This document shows, one piece after another, positions 1 to 9,992 of a DNA stretch of 64,000 bases (position 1 is the first letter of the stretch; each line of letters opens with the position of its first letter). The notes beneath the pieces were generated by a model, which had not been told where the DNA came from, ran no database searches, and was given only the letters and a program-made list of their open reading frames with translations. The position numbers and the translations under genes were made by a program. The stretch comes from Apostichopus californicus. Lineage: Eukaryota > Echinodermata > Holothuroidea > Aspidochirotida > Stichopodidae. The stretch spans positions 1-64,000 of the forward strand of contig JAIPMN010003273.1 of assembly GCA_020650975.1 (NCBI GenBank), read 5' to 3'.

Positions 1-3
1 AAC

Positions 4-1791
4 TGTAACCCTGGTGTCATGAATGACACAGTGGGTTTGTTGTTTTCACTTGCTAGTAGAAGCCATTCTGTCAATAGTGTAGATAGTTTTAATTAAATGT
101 GTAAAAGTAAGTTGGCAGGATCTTCTTCAAAGGCTAAATGACAAGTAACAGACTTAACAGAAGGGACAAAAACATGCATAGAATACAGACAGGTTAATGA
201 ACATGGTGAACACAAAGAGATAGATGTAAGAGGATTTGTAGACAAGGGATGGAGAGAAGAAAGATACCAACAGGGGAGAGGTAGGAGATAAACAGTGGAG
301 GGACAAAGAGAGGATTAAGGGAAGGGGTAGGGAATAAACCCTTTTTAATTAAAAAGAGTAAACAGATACTTCCTGTTTCTGCTGAGTATATGGCAGATTA
401 GTGATGGTTATTTTACTTTCACAAAGCCTTTTGTATGTATCCTGCCTACTTATCTCTCCTGAGATAAACAGAGCCTGCTAGACAATAACGCTTGTGGTTT
501 ATACCTGGAACAATAGTATTTAGAGGTTACAGTGTATTGCTGGGAAAGGGTTACAAAATAGCCCAGAGCTGGGTAAGGGAAGGCAAATGGTGACATGAAT
601 ATTTATGAGGACTAATCCATCATGTAATTTCTGATTGGTCATCATATTAGTTGGTCAACTGCATCTATGCTAGAAGTAACCAATAGGATGGGGGGGAAGT
701 CATGTGACCTAGAGTTGTTGTCACTTAGTTCTGGTAAAATTGTATCTTGTTTTCAAAGTTAATTCTAGAGAGTTTGATTCTCCATCTAGAGAGAGCAAGA
801 CTTCTCTTGCTTAATTTGTTGTACTTATAATATTTTGTTAATACACCCAGGGAAAAGTGTTGTATAAATAGGGAGTTTTGAAGATGTCCATCATGTAAAG
901 CTATATTCTTAAATTATGATGAGAATGTCATAATATTAGTACAGTATCTTTTTGGCCACTGTTCTGGATCTTGCCGAGATGGTAACCATGGACGTTTTGT
1001 ATTTTACTTAATTGTTGTTCTTGGAGCCTACCTGTACTTTGTATTTACCTAAGGAACCGGATGCTACCCCACCGAGCTGTAGGTGTCACTCTAAACAATT
1101 TTATTAATTTGTCATACCATTTTGTAAATCGCTGGACTGCAGTTTATTACGGAGTTTATTACGGAGCTCACTGATGTACACTGGAACCTTAATTCGCGAA
1201 AATGAACTTTCCGCGTTTAAGCAAGAAAGCGAGCAGTTGCGACAGCACCAGTGTAAAATCAGATAAGTTTAAGTATTCCTTTTATTGTAACCTTTGTCAT
1301 GGCCATAGACAATAAGTTTAAGTTTTTTTAAGTTCTAAATGTTCAGTGTATAGTACAGTGCACACTGTAACCTTATTAAATTGTTAATATTGTCTATACC
1401 ACCTGTGCTGCATCTTGATGTACAGTGTTCAGTACCACAGTGACCAGTATGTTATGTAACTGCAAGAATTAATATTTAAGAGTGTGGTCAAGTTGACATA
1501 TTTGTAATGTAGATCCTTTTTATTGTTTTGTGCCATTGATAGCCTTATAACATCCCCATTTCCCACAATTGGAGGATTGAAAATATAAGTAGTTCATGGT
1601 ACATTTCTTTGTGTTTTGTGTCTCTCATTGTAAACCTGTGTAGAACTGACTCAGCAGTTGTTTTGAATATCAGCATTGAACCATTCGGACATGGAGACAA
1701 TTTTATCCTGTCTTGAGGCCTAGGCCCACTTGATACACATATTGCTGACCCATTGTTCTAATTAACTTGACCAAAGGAAATGAGGGTTACA
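4..1791 (+). repeat. 5' LTR
   Basis: Begins TGTAACCC and ends GGGTTACA, matching the right-hand copy at 12366-13887. A TATAAATA box lies at 863-870 and is repeated at 12973-12980 in the other LTR; this is the likely U3 promoter. A 7-bp inverted repeat, GTGTCAT-ga-ATGACAC (14-29), lies just inside the left end and is conserved in the other LTR. This copy holds about 256 bp (about 97-352) that the right LTR lacks, bounded by the 10-base repeat TTTTAATTAA at 87-96 and 343-352. Confidence 0.92.
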
Positions 1792-1793
1792 AC

Positions 1794-1814
1794 TGGCACC
1801 CAACTTTGGGACTC
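1794..1814 (+). promoter_or_regulatory. Primer binding site of the LTR element
   Basis: TGGCACCCAACTTTGGGACT starts two bases after the LTR end. It has the TGGCxCCCAAC form usual for tRNA 3'-end primer binding sites in LTR elements. Which tRNA primes it cannot be settled by eye. Confidence 0.7.
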
Positions 1815-1986
1815 GACTAGGCCAAAATCATTCATTTGCTGATATTTGTTTTCTGGTAGTTTTGTTGTTAACGTTGCTGAGTCATATTCATCACAGATTT
1901 TCAGTGTTTGATACTTTTCTTTATAGTTATAGTGTATTTGGCTACTTGACTTGATTTTGTAGTATTTAATTATCTCTATTGTCATC

Positions 1987-3282
1987 ATGGCTCATCGTGG
2001 AGTTGTGATTGAAGGGCTGGACTCAGATTTGGAAGAGGCCATACTTAGGGACTTATTAAGCAAGGCTGGCAAAGTAAAAACTTTGAAATTTGGCATTGAC
2101 CCATTAACTTATAAGAAAACTGGATCAGCCATCTGTGAATTTGTTGATAGTTCTGTGTCTGAGGTAGCAGTTGCAATGTATCATGACATGGAGATTGCAG
2201 GGAAGGTGGTCAGTGTAAAACTTGCACGGTCTGACAAACAACCTCTGGTTTCAGATAACCTACCTGAAACTAGTACTGCTCAGGCTGGTAGTACAGACAT
2301 AGAAAGAATGATTGCTAAGTTAAAACAAGCTGGTTTTCATGTAAGTGATTCTTCAGAATCAACAATGGGAAACTCAACTGTGGGTTATAATGTCAAAGCC
2401 CTCCACCCCCAAACTAATTTTCAACCTCCCAGGATTTCCATTTTTAGTGGAAAAACAAAGCCTAGGCCTGGTGAGGTTTCCTTTGTAACTTGGAAGTATG
2501 AGGTCCTTGGAATTAGCAAAGAGGGGTTGTACTCACCCTCACTTATTAATCCCATTATAAGGAGATCAGTTAGAGGACAGGCTGGGGAGGTGGTTAGATT
2601 TTTAGGACCTGATTCCATAATTGACGAAATTATCTCGAAATTAGAACAATTGAATCGAATTGTAGAAAGTGGTGCGGTCCTACTTCAACAGGTTTATCTT
2701 AGTAGGCAGGAAAGTAATGAAAGTGCCTCTGACTTTGGTTGTCGTCTTCAATTGCTCATGCTAAGAGCTTGTGATAGGGGTGGTATAACCAAAGAGGCCC
2801 AGGACAGCACCCTTAGAATGACTTACTGGCAAGGTTTAAATGATGAGCACCTTAAGAATGTCACTCGACATAAGGTAGAACAAGCTCAAGACTTTGGAGA
2901 AGTTATGTGTATAATACGGGGGGCGGAACAAGAAATTGTGGAATCTAAGAAATTCCATGAATCCAGGTTTAAGCAGGCCCCAAATCGTATTCAATCCCAA
3001 TCTGTGCAAGAAAACACAGAAAAACAATCCAAGTGCTCAGAACCGAATGATTTGTCGAATGCCATGAACCGCCTCATGAAACGGTTGGACAAACTAGAAC
3101 AAAGGGAAGAGGTGCACCCTGCTAAAAGAAACCCAGTTAGGCAAATGGGAGGACAAGCTAGTTCAAGGGAACAGTTTGTATGCTATCGGTGTGGGCAAGA
3201 AGGCCATATTGTGAAAGTGTGTACTGTAGGAATCCGCCCACTGAAGAATGGCTTTGTAAACAAACAAAAAGGGCCACTTTAA
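1987..3282 (+). CDS. Gag of PNMA (paraneoplastic Ma antigen) type, element-encoded
   Basis: Open frame of 431 residues. Residues 1-85 look like an RNA-recognition-motif fold (start GVVIEGL, then a strand-helix pattern ending GKVVSVKL). Residues about 150-310 resemble the PNMA/Ty3-type capsid: the FSG...PGEVSFVTWKYEV block, a RGQAGEVVRFLGP block and a YWQGLNDEHLK block. A CCHC zinc knuckle, C-x2-C-x4-H-x4-C, sits at residues C399, C402, H407 and C412. Domesticated vertebrate PNMA proteins also have an RRM-like N-terminal half before the capsid, so the order matches. The role in an active relative would be capsid assembly and RNA packaging. It sits 195 bp after the LTR, directly before the protease part. 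This is an element gene, not a host gene. Confidence 0.85.
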   Translation: MAHRGVVIEGLDSDLEEAILRDLLSKAGKVKTLKFGIDPLTYKKTGSAICEFVDSSVSEVAVAMYHDMEIAGKVVSVKLARSDKQPLVSDNLPETSTAQAGSTDIERMIAKLKQAGFHVSDSSESTMGNSTVGYNVKALHPQTNFQPPRISIFSGKTKPRPGEVSFVTWKYEVLGISKEGLYSPSLINPIIRRSVRGQAGEVVRFLGPDSIIDEIISKLEQLNRIVESGAVLLQQVYLSRQESNESASDFGCRLQLLMLRACDRGGITKEAQDSTLRMTYWQGLNDEHLKNVTRHKVEQAQDFGEVMCIIRGAEQEIVESKKFHESRFKQAPNRIQSQSVQENTEKQSKCSEPNDLSNAMNRLMKRLDKLEQREEVHPAKRNPVRQMGGQASSREQFVCYRCGQEGHIVKVCTVGIRPLKNGFVNKQKGPL

Positions 3283-3344
3283 ACGAGCAGGGCACCCTAA
3301 AGGTAGACCAATAGGGTGCCACGTTCAAAAGTCAACCAGAGAAT

Positions 3345-4056
3345 TTGACAACTCCAAAGGTCAAAACATTTTCGATAGGATTCTTGGTACCCCTAAATGA
3401 GGATGAAGCCCTAGTAAATGATAATCTGTGTCCCTGTTTAGTCGACACAGGCTCACAAATTACGACAGTCTCCCAGTATTTTCATGAGACATACTTAAAG
3501 AATGTTCTGATATTTACTCACTTGATGATATTCTGCACATTGAAGGGGCAGGGGGTCAAAAAAAGCCTTACCTAGGTTATTTGGAAATTCAAATAAATTT
3601 TCCAGCCTTCGAAAAGAAAGTGTATGACGTAGTAGCACTACTCGTACTAGATACCACATACAATAGTAAAGTGCCTATCACTGTAGGAACTAACTTAATA
3701 ACTGAAGAATTAGGAAGAATTGTAAAGTTTGGTTTGGAGTACATTGTATGCAACGTGCCAATTTGTCTACTGCTTGGCGCTTAGCATTTACAAGCCTTTG
3801 TGACAAGGACAGGATTGCAAAAAGAAATGAAATACTTGGGAGTAGTAAGGGCTAAAATCAAGCATCCTGTCACAATATTACCTAATGAGTCTGTGGTTGT
3901 TAGGGGTGAAGTAAGAGTAAGAGAAAATGGGGTCTATCATGTAATTATTGAGGGACCTAATCACCCTCTTCCCACTGGCTTAAGTGTTAATTCACCCTTT
4001 ATGGATAATTCTCTCAAGGAGTATGTAGCCCCTAGTGGCGTCAGGGCTCCAAACCT
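3345..4056 (+). pseudogene. Pol N-terminal part: retropepsin-like aspartic protease region
   Basis: Plus-strand readings contain LVDTGSQITTVS, the active-site signature of retropepsins. Further on comes a VPITVGTNLITEELG block, usual in the C-terminal half of Gypsy proteases, followed by a stretch like the protease-to-RT linker. It lies just after gag and ends at the junction with the tandem array. Treated as a fossil part of the LTR element. Confidence 0.75.
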
Positions 4057-4624
4057 CATGTTTCATGTCTGTTAGGGCAAACAAACAAAGACAGACTCTT
4101 CCTTCAAGTATTTGTTTCTTCATAACAGAATTGGTCTCTCTGCCAATCCCATCATTTACCATCTTCGCAACACAGGCTGTGTCTGTAGCATCAATACATT
4201 CTATAGTTCCACCATTCTCATAAAAGTACATGAAGGTGTTGCCATCTTTCTTGGTTCTAGCTCTTTTGGATGCCTCCTCAGGAGAAATTATTTCTCCTCT
4301 ATATTCTAGTAGGAAATCACTTTGCCTGAATTGCTTTGTTGCAAACACTCCGCTTCCAATGGTATCATTGATGTACCTCACTTCAAAGCCTTCCTTATCA
4401 CACTTTGATTGTACATGATGGACGCAGTCCTGGTGTGGGGTGATCCTTTTATGAAACATTTTTCCACAAGTTATGAGATGGGAGAGAAACTACAGCAATT
4501 GTCTTCATCAATTGCGACTCTTGTCCAGAATAAATGTAATTTGTTACATGATGACATGGGTCATCTGGGATTAGAAAGTACTCTTCAGTTTGCCTGGGAA
4601 AAATAGCAGTCCTCTGATTCATCA

Positions 4625-5857
4625 TCAAATTGAGGATGATGTTCCCATTGAGATTCCGGCAAACCCTTTGCTGGTTTCTCTAATGGTGATCCCACTATGT
4701 CCTTCTTTCTCCATGGTAAATCTGGTTGCCCATAGTCGTGGTCGGAGTTCTTCACCATGTTTCATGTCTGTTAGGGCAAACAAACAAAGACAGACTCTTC
4801 CTTCAAGTATTTGTTTCTTCATAACAGAATTGGCCTCTCTGCCAATCCCATCATTCACCATCTTCGCAACACAGGCTGTGTCTGTAGCATCAATACATTC
4901 TATAGTTCCACCATTCTCATTAAAGTACATGAAGGTGTTGCCATCTTTCTTGGTTCTAGCTCTTTTGGATGCCTCCTCAGGAGAAATTATTTCTCCTCTA
5001 TATTCTAGTAGGAAATCACTTTGCCTGAATTGCTTTGTTGCAAACACTCCGCTTCCAATGGTATCATTGATGTACCTCACTTCAAAGCCTTCCTTATCAC
5101 ACTTTGATAGTACATGATGGACGCAGTCCTGGTGTGGGGTGATCCTTTTATGAAACATTTTCCACAAGTTACGAGATGGGAGAGAAACTATGGCAATTGT
5201 CTTTATCCATTGCGACTCTTGTCCAGAATAAATGTAATTTGTTACATGATGACATGGGTCATCTGGGATTAGAACGTACTCTTCAGTTTGCCCGGGAAAA
5301 AAGTAGTCCCCTGATTCATCATCAAATTGAGGATGATGTTCCCCTTGAGATTCCGGCAAACCCTTTGCTGGTATCTCTAATGGTGATCTCAGTGCTATGT
5401 CCTTCTTTCTCCATGGTAAATCTGGTTGCCCATAGTCGTACCGGAGTTCTTCACCATGTTTCATGTCTGTTAGGGCAAACAAACAAAGATAGACTCTTCC
5501 TTCAAGTATTTGTTTCTTCATAACAGAGTTGGCCTCTCTGGCAATCCCATCATTCACCATCTTCGCAACACAGGCTGTGTCTGTAGCATCAATACATTCT
5601 ATAGTTCCACCATTCTCATAAAAGTACATGAAGGTGTTGCCATCTTTCTTGGTTCTAGCTCTTTTGGATGCCTCCTCAGGAGAAATTATTTCTCCTCTAT
5701 ATTCTAGTAGGAAATCACTTTGCCTGAATTGCTTTGTTGCAAACACTCCGCTTCCAATGGTATCATTGATGTACCTCACTTCAAAGCCTTCCTTATCACA
5801 CTTTGATTGTACATGATGGACGCAGTCCTGGTGTGGGGTGATCCTTTTATGAAACAT
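4625..5857 (-). CDS. Tandem double SET-domain ORF (KMT5A-like), 410 residues
   Basis: The longest minus-strand ORF of the array spans two units, because 699 bp is 233 codons and the frame carries over. The first SET domain covers about residues 1-150 and starts MFHKRITPHQDCVHHV. A linker of about 80 residues, partly the antisense of integrase sequence, follows, and the second domain covers about 234-385. SET domains of this family move a methyl group from S-adenosylmethionine to lysine. The ELRYDYG block that bears the catalytic-site tyrosine in SET enzymes is present in the first domain. In all units the usual NH pair of the cofactor pocket reads ND, as I recall for fish relatives, so activity is uncertain. 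Whether the ORF is transcribed or translated cannot be told from sequence. It runs antisense to the LTR element that carries it. Confidence 0.5.
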   Translation of the reverse strand: MFHKRITPHQDCVHHVQSKCDKEGFEVRYINDTIGSGVFATKQFRQSDFLLEYRGEIISPEEASKRARTKKDGNTFMYFYENGGTIECIDATDTACVAKMVNDGIAREANSVMKKQILEGRVYLCLFALTDMKHGEELRYDYGQPDLPWRKKDIALRSPLEIPAKGLPESQGEHHPQFDDESGDYFFPGQTEEYVLIPDDPCHHVTNYIYSGQESQWIKTIAIVSLPSRNLWKMFHKRITPHQDCVHHVLSKCDKEGFEVRYINDTIGSGVFATKQFRQSDFLLEYRGEIISPEEASKRARTKKDGNTFMYFNENGGTIECIDATDTACVAKMVNDGIGREANSVMKKQILEGRVCLCLFALTDMKHGEELRPRLWATRFTMEKEGHSGITIRETSKGFAGISMGTSSSI

Positions 5858-8208
5858 TTTTCCACAAGTTACAAGATGGGAGAGAAACTATGGCAATTGT
5901 CTTTATCCATTGCGACTCTCGTCCAGAATAAATGTAATTTGTAACATGATGATATGGGTCATCTGGGATTAGAACGTACTCTTCAGTTTGCCTGGGAAAA
6001 ATAGCAGTCCTCTGATTCATCATCAAATTGAGGATGATGTTCCCCTTGAGATTCCGGCAAACCCTTTGCTGGTTTCTCTAATGGTGATCCCACTATGTCC
6101 TTCTTTCTCCATGGTAAATCTGGTTGCCCATAGTCGTGGTCGGAGTTCTTCACCATGTTTCATGTCTGTTAGGGCAAACAAACAAAGACAGACTCTTCCT
6201 TCAAGTATTTGTTTCTTCATAACAGAATTGGCCTCTCTGCCAATCCCATCATTCACCATCTTCGCAACACAGGCTGTGTCTGTAGCATCAATACATTCTA
6301 TAGTTCCACCATTCTCATAGAAGTACATGAAGGTGTTGCCATCTTTCTTGGTTCTAGCTCTTTTGGATGCCTCCTCAGGAGAAATTATTTCTCCTCTATA
6401 TTTTAGTAGGAAATCACTTTGCCTGAATTGCTTTGTTGCAAACACTCTGTTTCAATGGTATCATTGATGTACCTCACTTTAAAGCCTTCGTTATCACACT
6501 TTGATAGTACATGATGGACGCAGTCCTGGTGTGGGGTGATCCTTTTATGAAACATTTTCCACAAGTTACGAGATGGGAGAGAAACTATGGCAATTGTCTT
6601 TATCCATTGCGACTCTTGTCCAGAATAAATGTAATTTGTAACATGATGACATGGGTCATCTGGGATTAGAACGTACTCTTCAGTTTGCCCGGGAAAAAAG
6701 CAGTCCCCTGATTCATCATCAAATTGAGGATGATGTTCCCCTTGAGATTCCGGCAAACCCTTTGCTGGTTTCTCTAATGGTGATCTCACTATGCCCTTCT
6801 TTCTCCATGGTAAATCTGGTTGCCCATAGTCGTACCGGAGTTCTTCACCATGTTTCATGTCTGTTAGGGCAAACAAACAAAGACAGACTCTTCCGTCAAG
6901 TATTTGTTTCTTCATAACAGAATTGGCCTCTCTGCCAATCCCATCATTCACCATCTTCGCAACACAGGCTGTGTCTGTAGCATCAATACATTCTATAGTT
7001 CCACCATTCTCATAAAAGTACATGAAGGTGTTGCCATCTTTCTTGGTTCTAGCTCTTTTGGATGCCTCCTCAAGAGAAATTATTTCTCCTATATTCTAGT
7101 AGGAAATCACTTTGCCTGAATTGCTTTGTTGCAAACACTCCGCTTTCAATGGTATCATTGATGTACCTCACCTCAAAGCCTTCCTTATCACACTTTAATT
7201 GTACATGATGGATGCAGTCCTGGTGTGGGGTGATCCTTTTAAGAAACATTTTTCCACAAGTTATGAGATGGGAGAGAAACTACGGCAATTGTCTTTATCC
7301 ATTGCGACTCTTGTCCAGAATAAATGTAATTTGTTACATGATGACATGGGTCATCTGGGATCAGAACGTACTCTTCAGTTTGCTCCTTGAGATTCCGGCA
7401 AACCCCATTGCTGGTTTCTCTAATGGTGATCTCACTATGTCCTTCTTTCTCCATGGTAAATCTGGTTGCCCATAGTCGTACCGGAGTTCTTCACCATGTT
7501 TCATGTCTGTTAGGGCAAACAAACAAAGACAGACTCTTCCGTCAAGTATTTGTTTCTTCATAACAGAATTGGCCTCTCTGCCAATCCTATCATTCACCAT
7601 CTTCGCCACACCGGCTGTGTCTGTAGCATCAATACATTCTATAGTTCCACCATTCTCATAAAAGTACATGAAGGTGTTGCCATCTTTCTTGGTTCTAGCT
7701 CTTTTGGATGCCTCCTCAGGAGAAATTATTTCTCCTCTATATTCTAGTAGGAAATCACTTTGCCTGAATTGCTTTGTTGCAAACACTCCGCTTCCAATGG
7801 TATCATTGATGTACCTCACTTCAAAGCCTTCCTTATCACACTTTTATTGTACATGATGGACGCAGTCCTGGTGTGGGGTGATCCTTTTAAGAAACATTTT
7901 TCCACAAGTTATGAGATGGGAGAGAAACTATGGCAATTGTCTTTATCCATTGCCACTCTTGTCCAGAATAAATGTAATTTGTTACATGATGACATGGGTC
8001 ATCTGGGATTAGAACGTACTCTTCAGTTTGCCCGGGAAAAAACAGTCCCCTGATTCATCATCAAATTGAGGATGATGTTCCCCTTGAGATTCCGGCAAAC
8101 CCTTTACTGGTTTCTCTAATGGTGATCTCAGTGCTATGTCCTTCTTTCTCCATGGTAAATCTGGTTGCCCATAGTCGTACCGGAGTTCTTCACCATGTTT
8201 CATGTCTG

Positions 8209-9198
8209 TTAGGGCAAACAAACAAAGAAAGACTCTTCCTTCAAGTACATTTGTTTCTTCATAACAGAATTGGCCTCTCTGCCAATCCTATCATTTACCA
8301 TCTTCACAACACAGGCTGTGTCTGTAGCATCAATACATTCTATACTTCCACCATTCTCATAAAAGTACATGAAGGTGTTGCCATCTTTCTTGGTTCTAGC
8401 TCTTTTGGATGCCTCCTCAGGAGAAATTATTTCTCCTCTATATTCTAGTAGGAAATCACTTTGCCTGAATTGCTTTGTTGCAAACACTCTGCTTCCAATG
8501 GTATCATTGATGTACCTCACTTTAAAGCCTTCGTTATCACACTTTGATAGTACATGATGGACGCAGTCCTGGTGTGGGGTGATCCTTTTATGAAACATTT
8601 TCCACAAGTTACGAGATGGGAGAGAAACTATGGCAATTGTCTTTATCCATTGCGACTCTCGTCCAGAATAAATGTAATTTGTAACATGATGACATGGGTC
8701 ATCTGGGATTAGAACGTACTCTTCAGTTTGCCCGGGAAAAAAGCAGTCCCCTGATTCATCATCAAATTGAGGATGATGTTCCCCTTGAGATTCCGGCAAA
8801 CCCTTTACTGGTTTCTCTAATGGTGATCTCAGTGCTATGTCCTTCTTTCTCCATGGTAAATCTGGTTGCCCATAGTCGTACCGGAGTTCTTCACCATGTT
8901 TCATGTCTGTTAGGGCAAATAAAGAAAGACAGACTCTTCCTTCAAGTATTTGTTTCTTCATAACAGAATTGGCCTCTCTGCCAATCCCATCATTTACCAT
9001 CTTCGCAACACCGGCTGTGTCTGTAGCATCAATACATTCTATAGTTCCACCATTCTCATTAAAGTACATGAAGGTGTTGCCATCTTTCTTGGTTCTAGCT
9101 CTTTTGGATGCCTCCTCAGGAGAAATTATTTCTCCTCTATATTCTAGTAGGAAATCACAATTGCTTTGTTGCAAACACTCTGCTTCCAATGGTATCAT
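8209..9198 (-). CDS. Second tandem SET-domain ORF in the array, 329 residues
   Basis: Minus-strand ORF over parts of two array units. It reads FLLEYRGEIIS to PWRKK of one SET domain, then the antisense-integrase linker, then MFHKRITPHQDCVHHV and most of another SET domain. The domain content matches the ORF at 4625-5857. It is reported because it is open over two units; function and expression are unknown, and it may be only a by-product of the repeat period. Confidence 0.35.
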   Translation of the reverse strand: MIPLEAECLQQSNCDFLLEYRGEIISPEEASKRARTKKDGNTFMYFNENGGTIECIDATDTAGVAKMVNDGIGREANSVMKKQILEGRVCLSLFALTDMKHGEELRYDYGQPDLPWRKKDIALRSPLEKPVKGLPESQGEHHPQFDDESGDCFFPGQTEEYVLIPDDPCHHVTNYIYSGRESQWIKTIAIVSLPSRNLWKMFHKRITPHQDCVHHVLSKCDNEGFKVRYINDTIGSRVFATKQFRQSDFLLEYRGEIISPEEASKRARTKKDGNTFMYFYENGGSIECIDATDTACVVKMVNDRIGREANSVMKKQMYLKEESFFVCLP

Positions 9199-9992
9199 TG
9201 ATGTACCTCACTTCAAAGCCTTCCTTATCACACTTTGATTGTACTAGATGGATGCAGTCCTGGTGTGGGGTGATCCTTTTATGAAACATTTTTCCACAAG
9301 TTATGAGATGGGAGAGAAACTACGGCAATTGTCTTTATCCATTGCGACTCTCGTCCAGAATAAATGTAATTTGTAACATGATGATATGGGTCATCTGGGA
9401 TTAGAAAGTACTCTTCAGTTTGCCTGGGAAAAAAAGCAGTCCTCTGATTCATCATCAAATTGAGGATGATGTTCCCCTTGAGATTCCGGCAAACCCTTTG
9501 CTGGTTTCTCTAATGGTGATCCCTCTATGTCCTTCTTTCTCCATGGTAAATCTGGTTGCCCATAGTCGTACCGGAGTTCTTCACCATGTTTCATGTCTGT
9601 TAGGGCAAACAAACAAAGACAGACTCTTCCTTCAAGTATTTGTTTCTTCATAACAGAGTTGGCCTCTCTGGCAATCCCATCATTCACCATCTTCGCAACA
9701 CAGGCTGTGTCTGTAGCATCAATACATTCTATAGTTCCACCATTCTCATTAAAGTACATGAAGGTGTTGCCATCTTTCTTGGTTCTAGCTCTTTTGGATG
9801 CCTCCTGAGGAGAAATTATTTCTCCTCTACAGTATATTCTAGTAGGAAATCACATTGCCTGAATTGCTTTGTTGCAAACACTCCGCTTCCAATGGTATCA
9901 TTGATGTACCTCACTTCAAAGCCTTCCTTATCACACTTTGATTGTACATGATGGACGCAGTCCTGGTGTGGGGTGATCCTTTTATGAAACAT

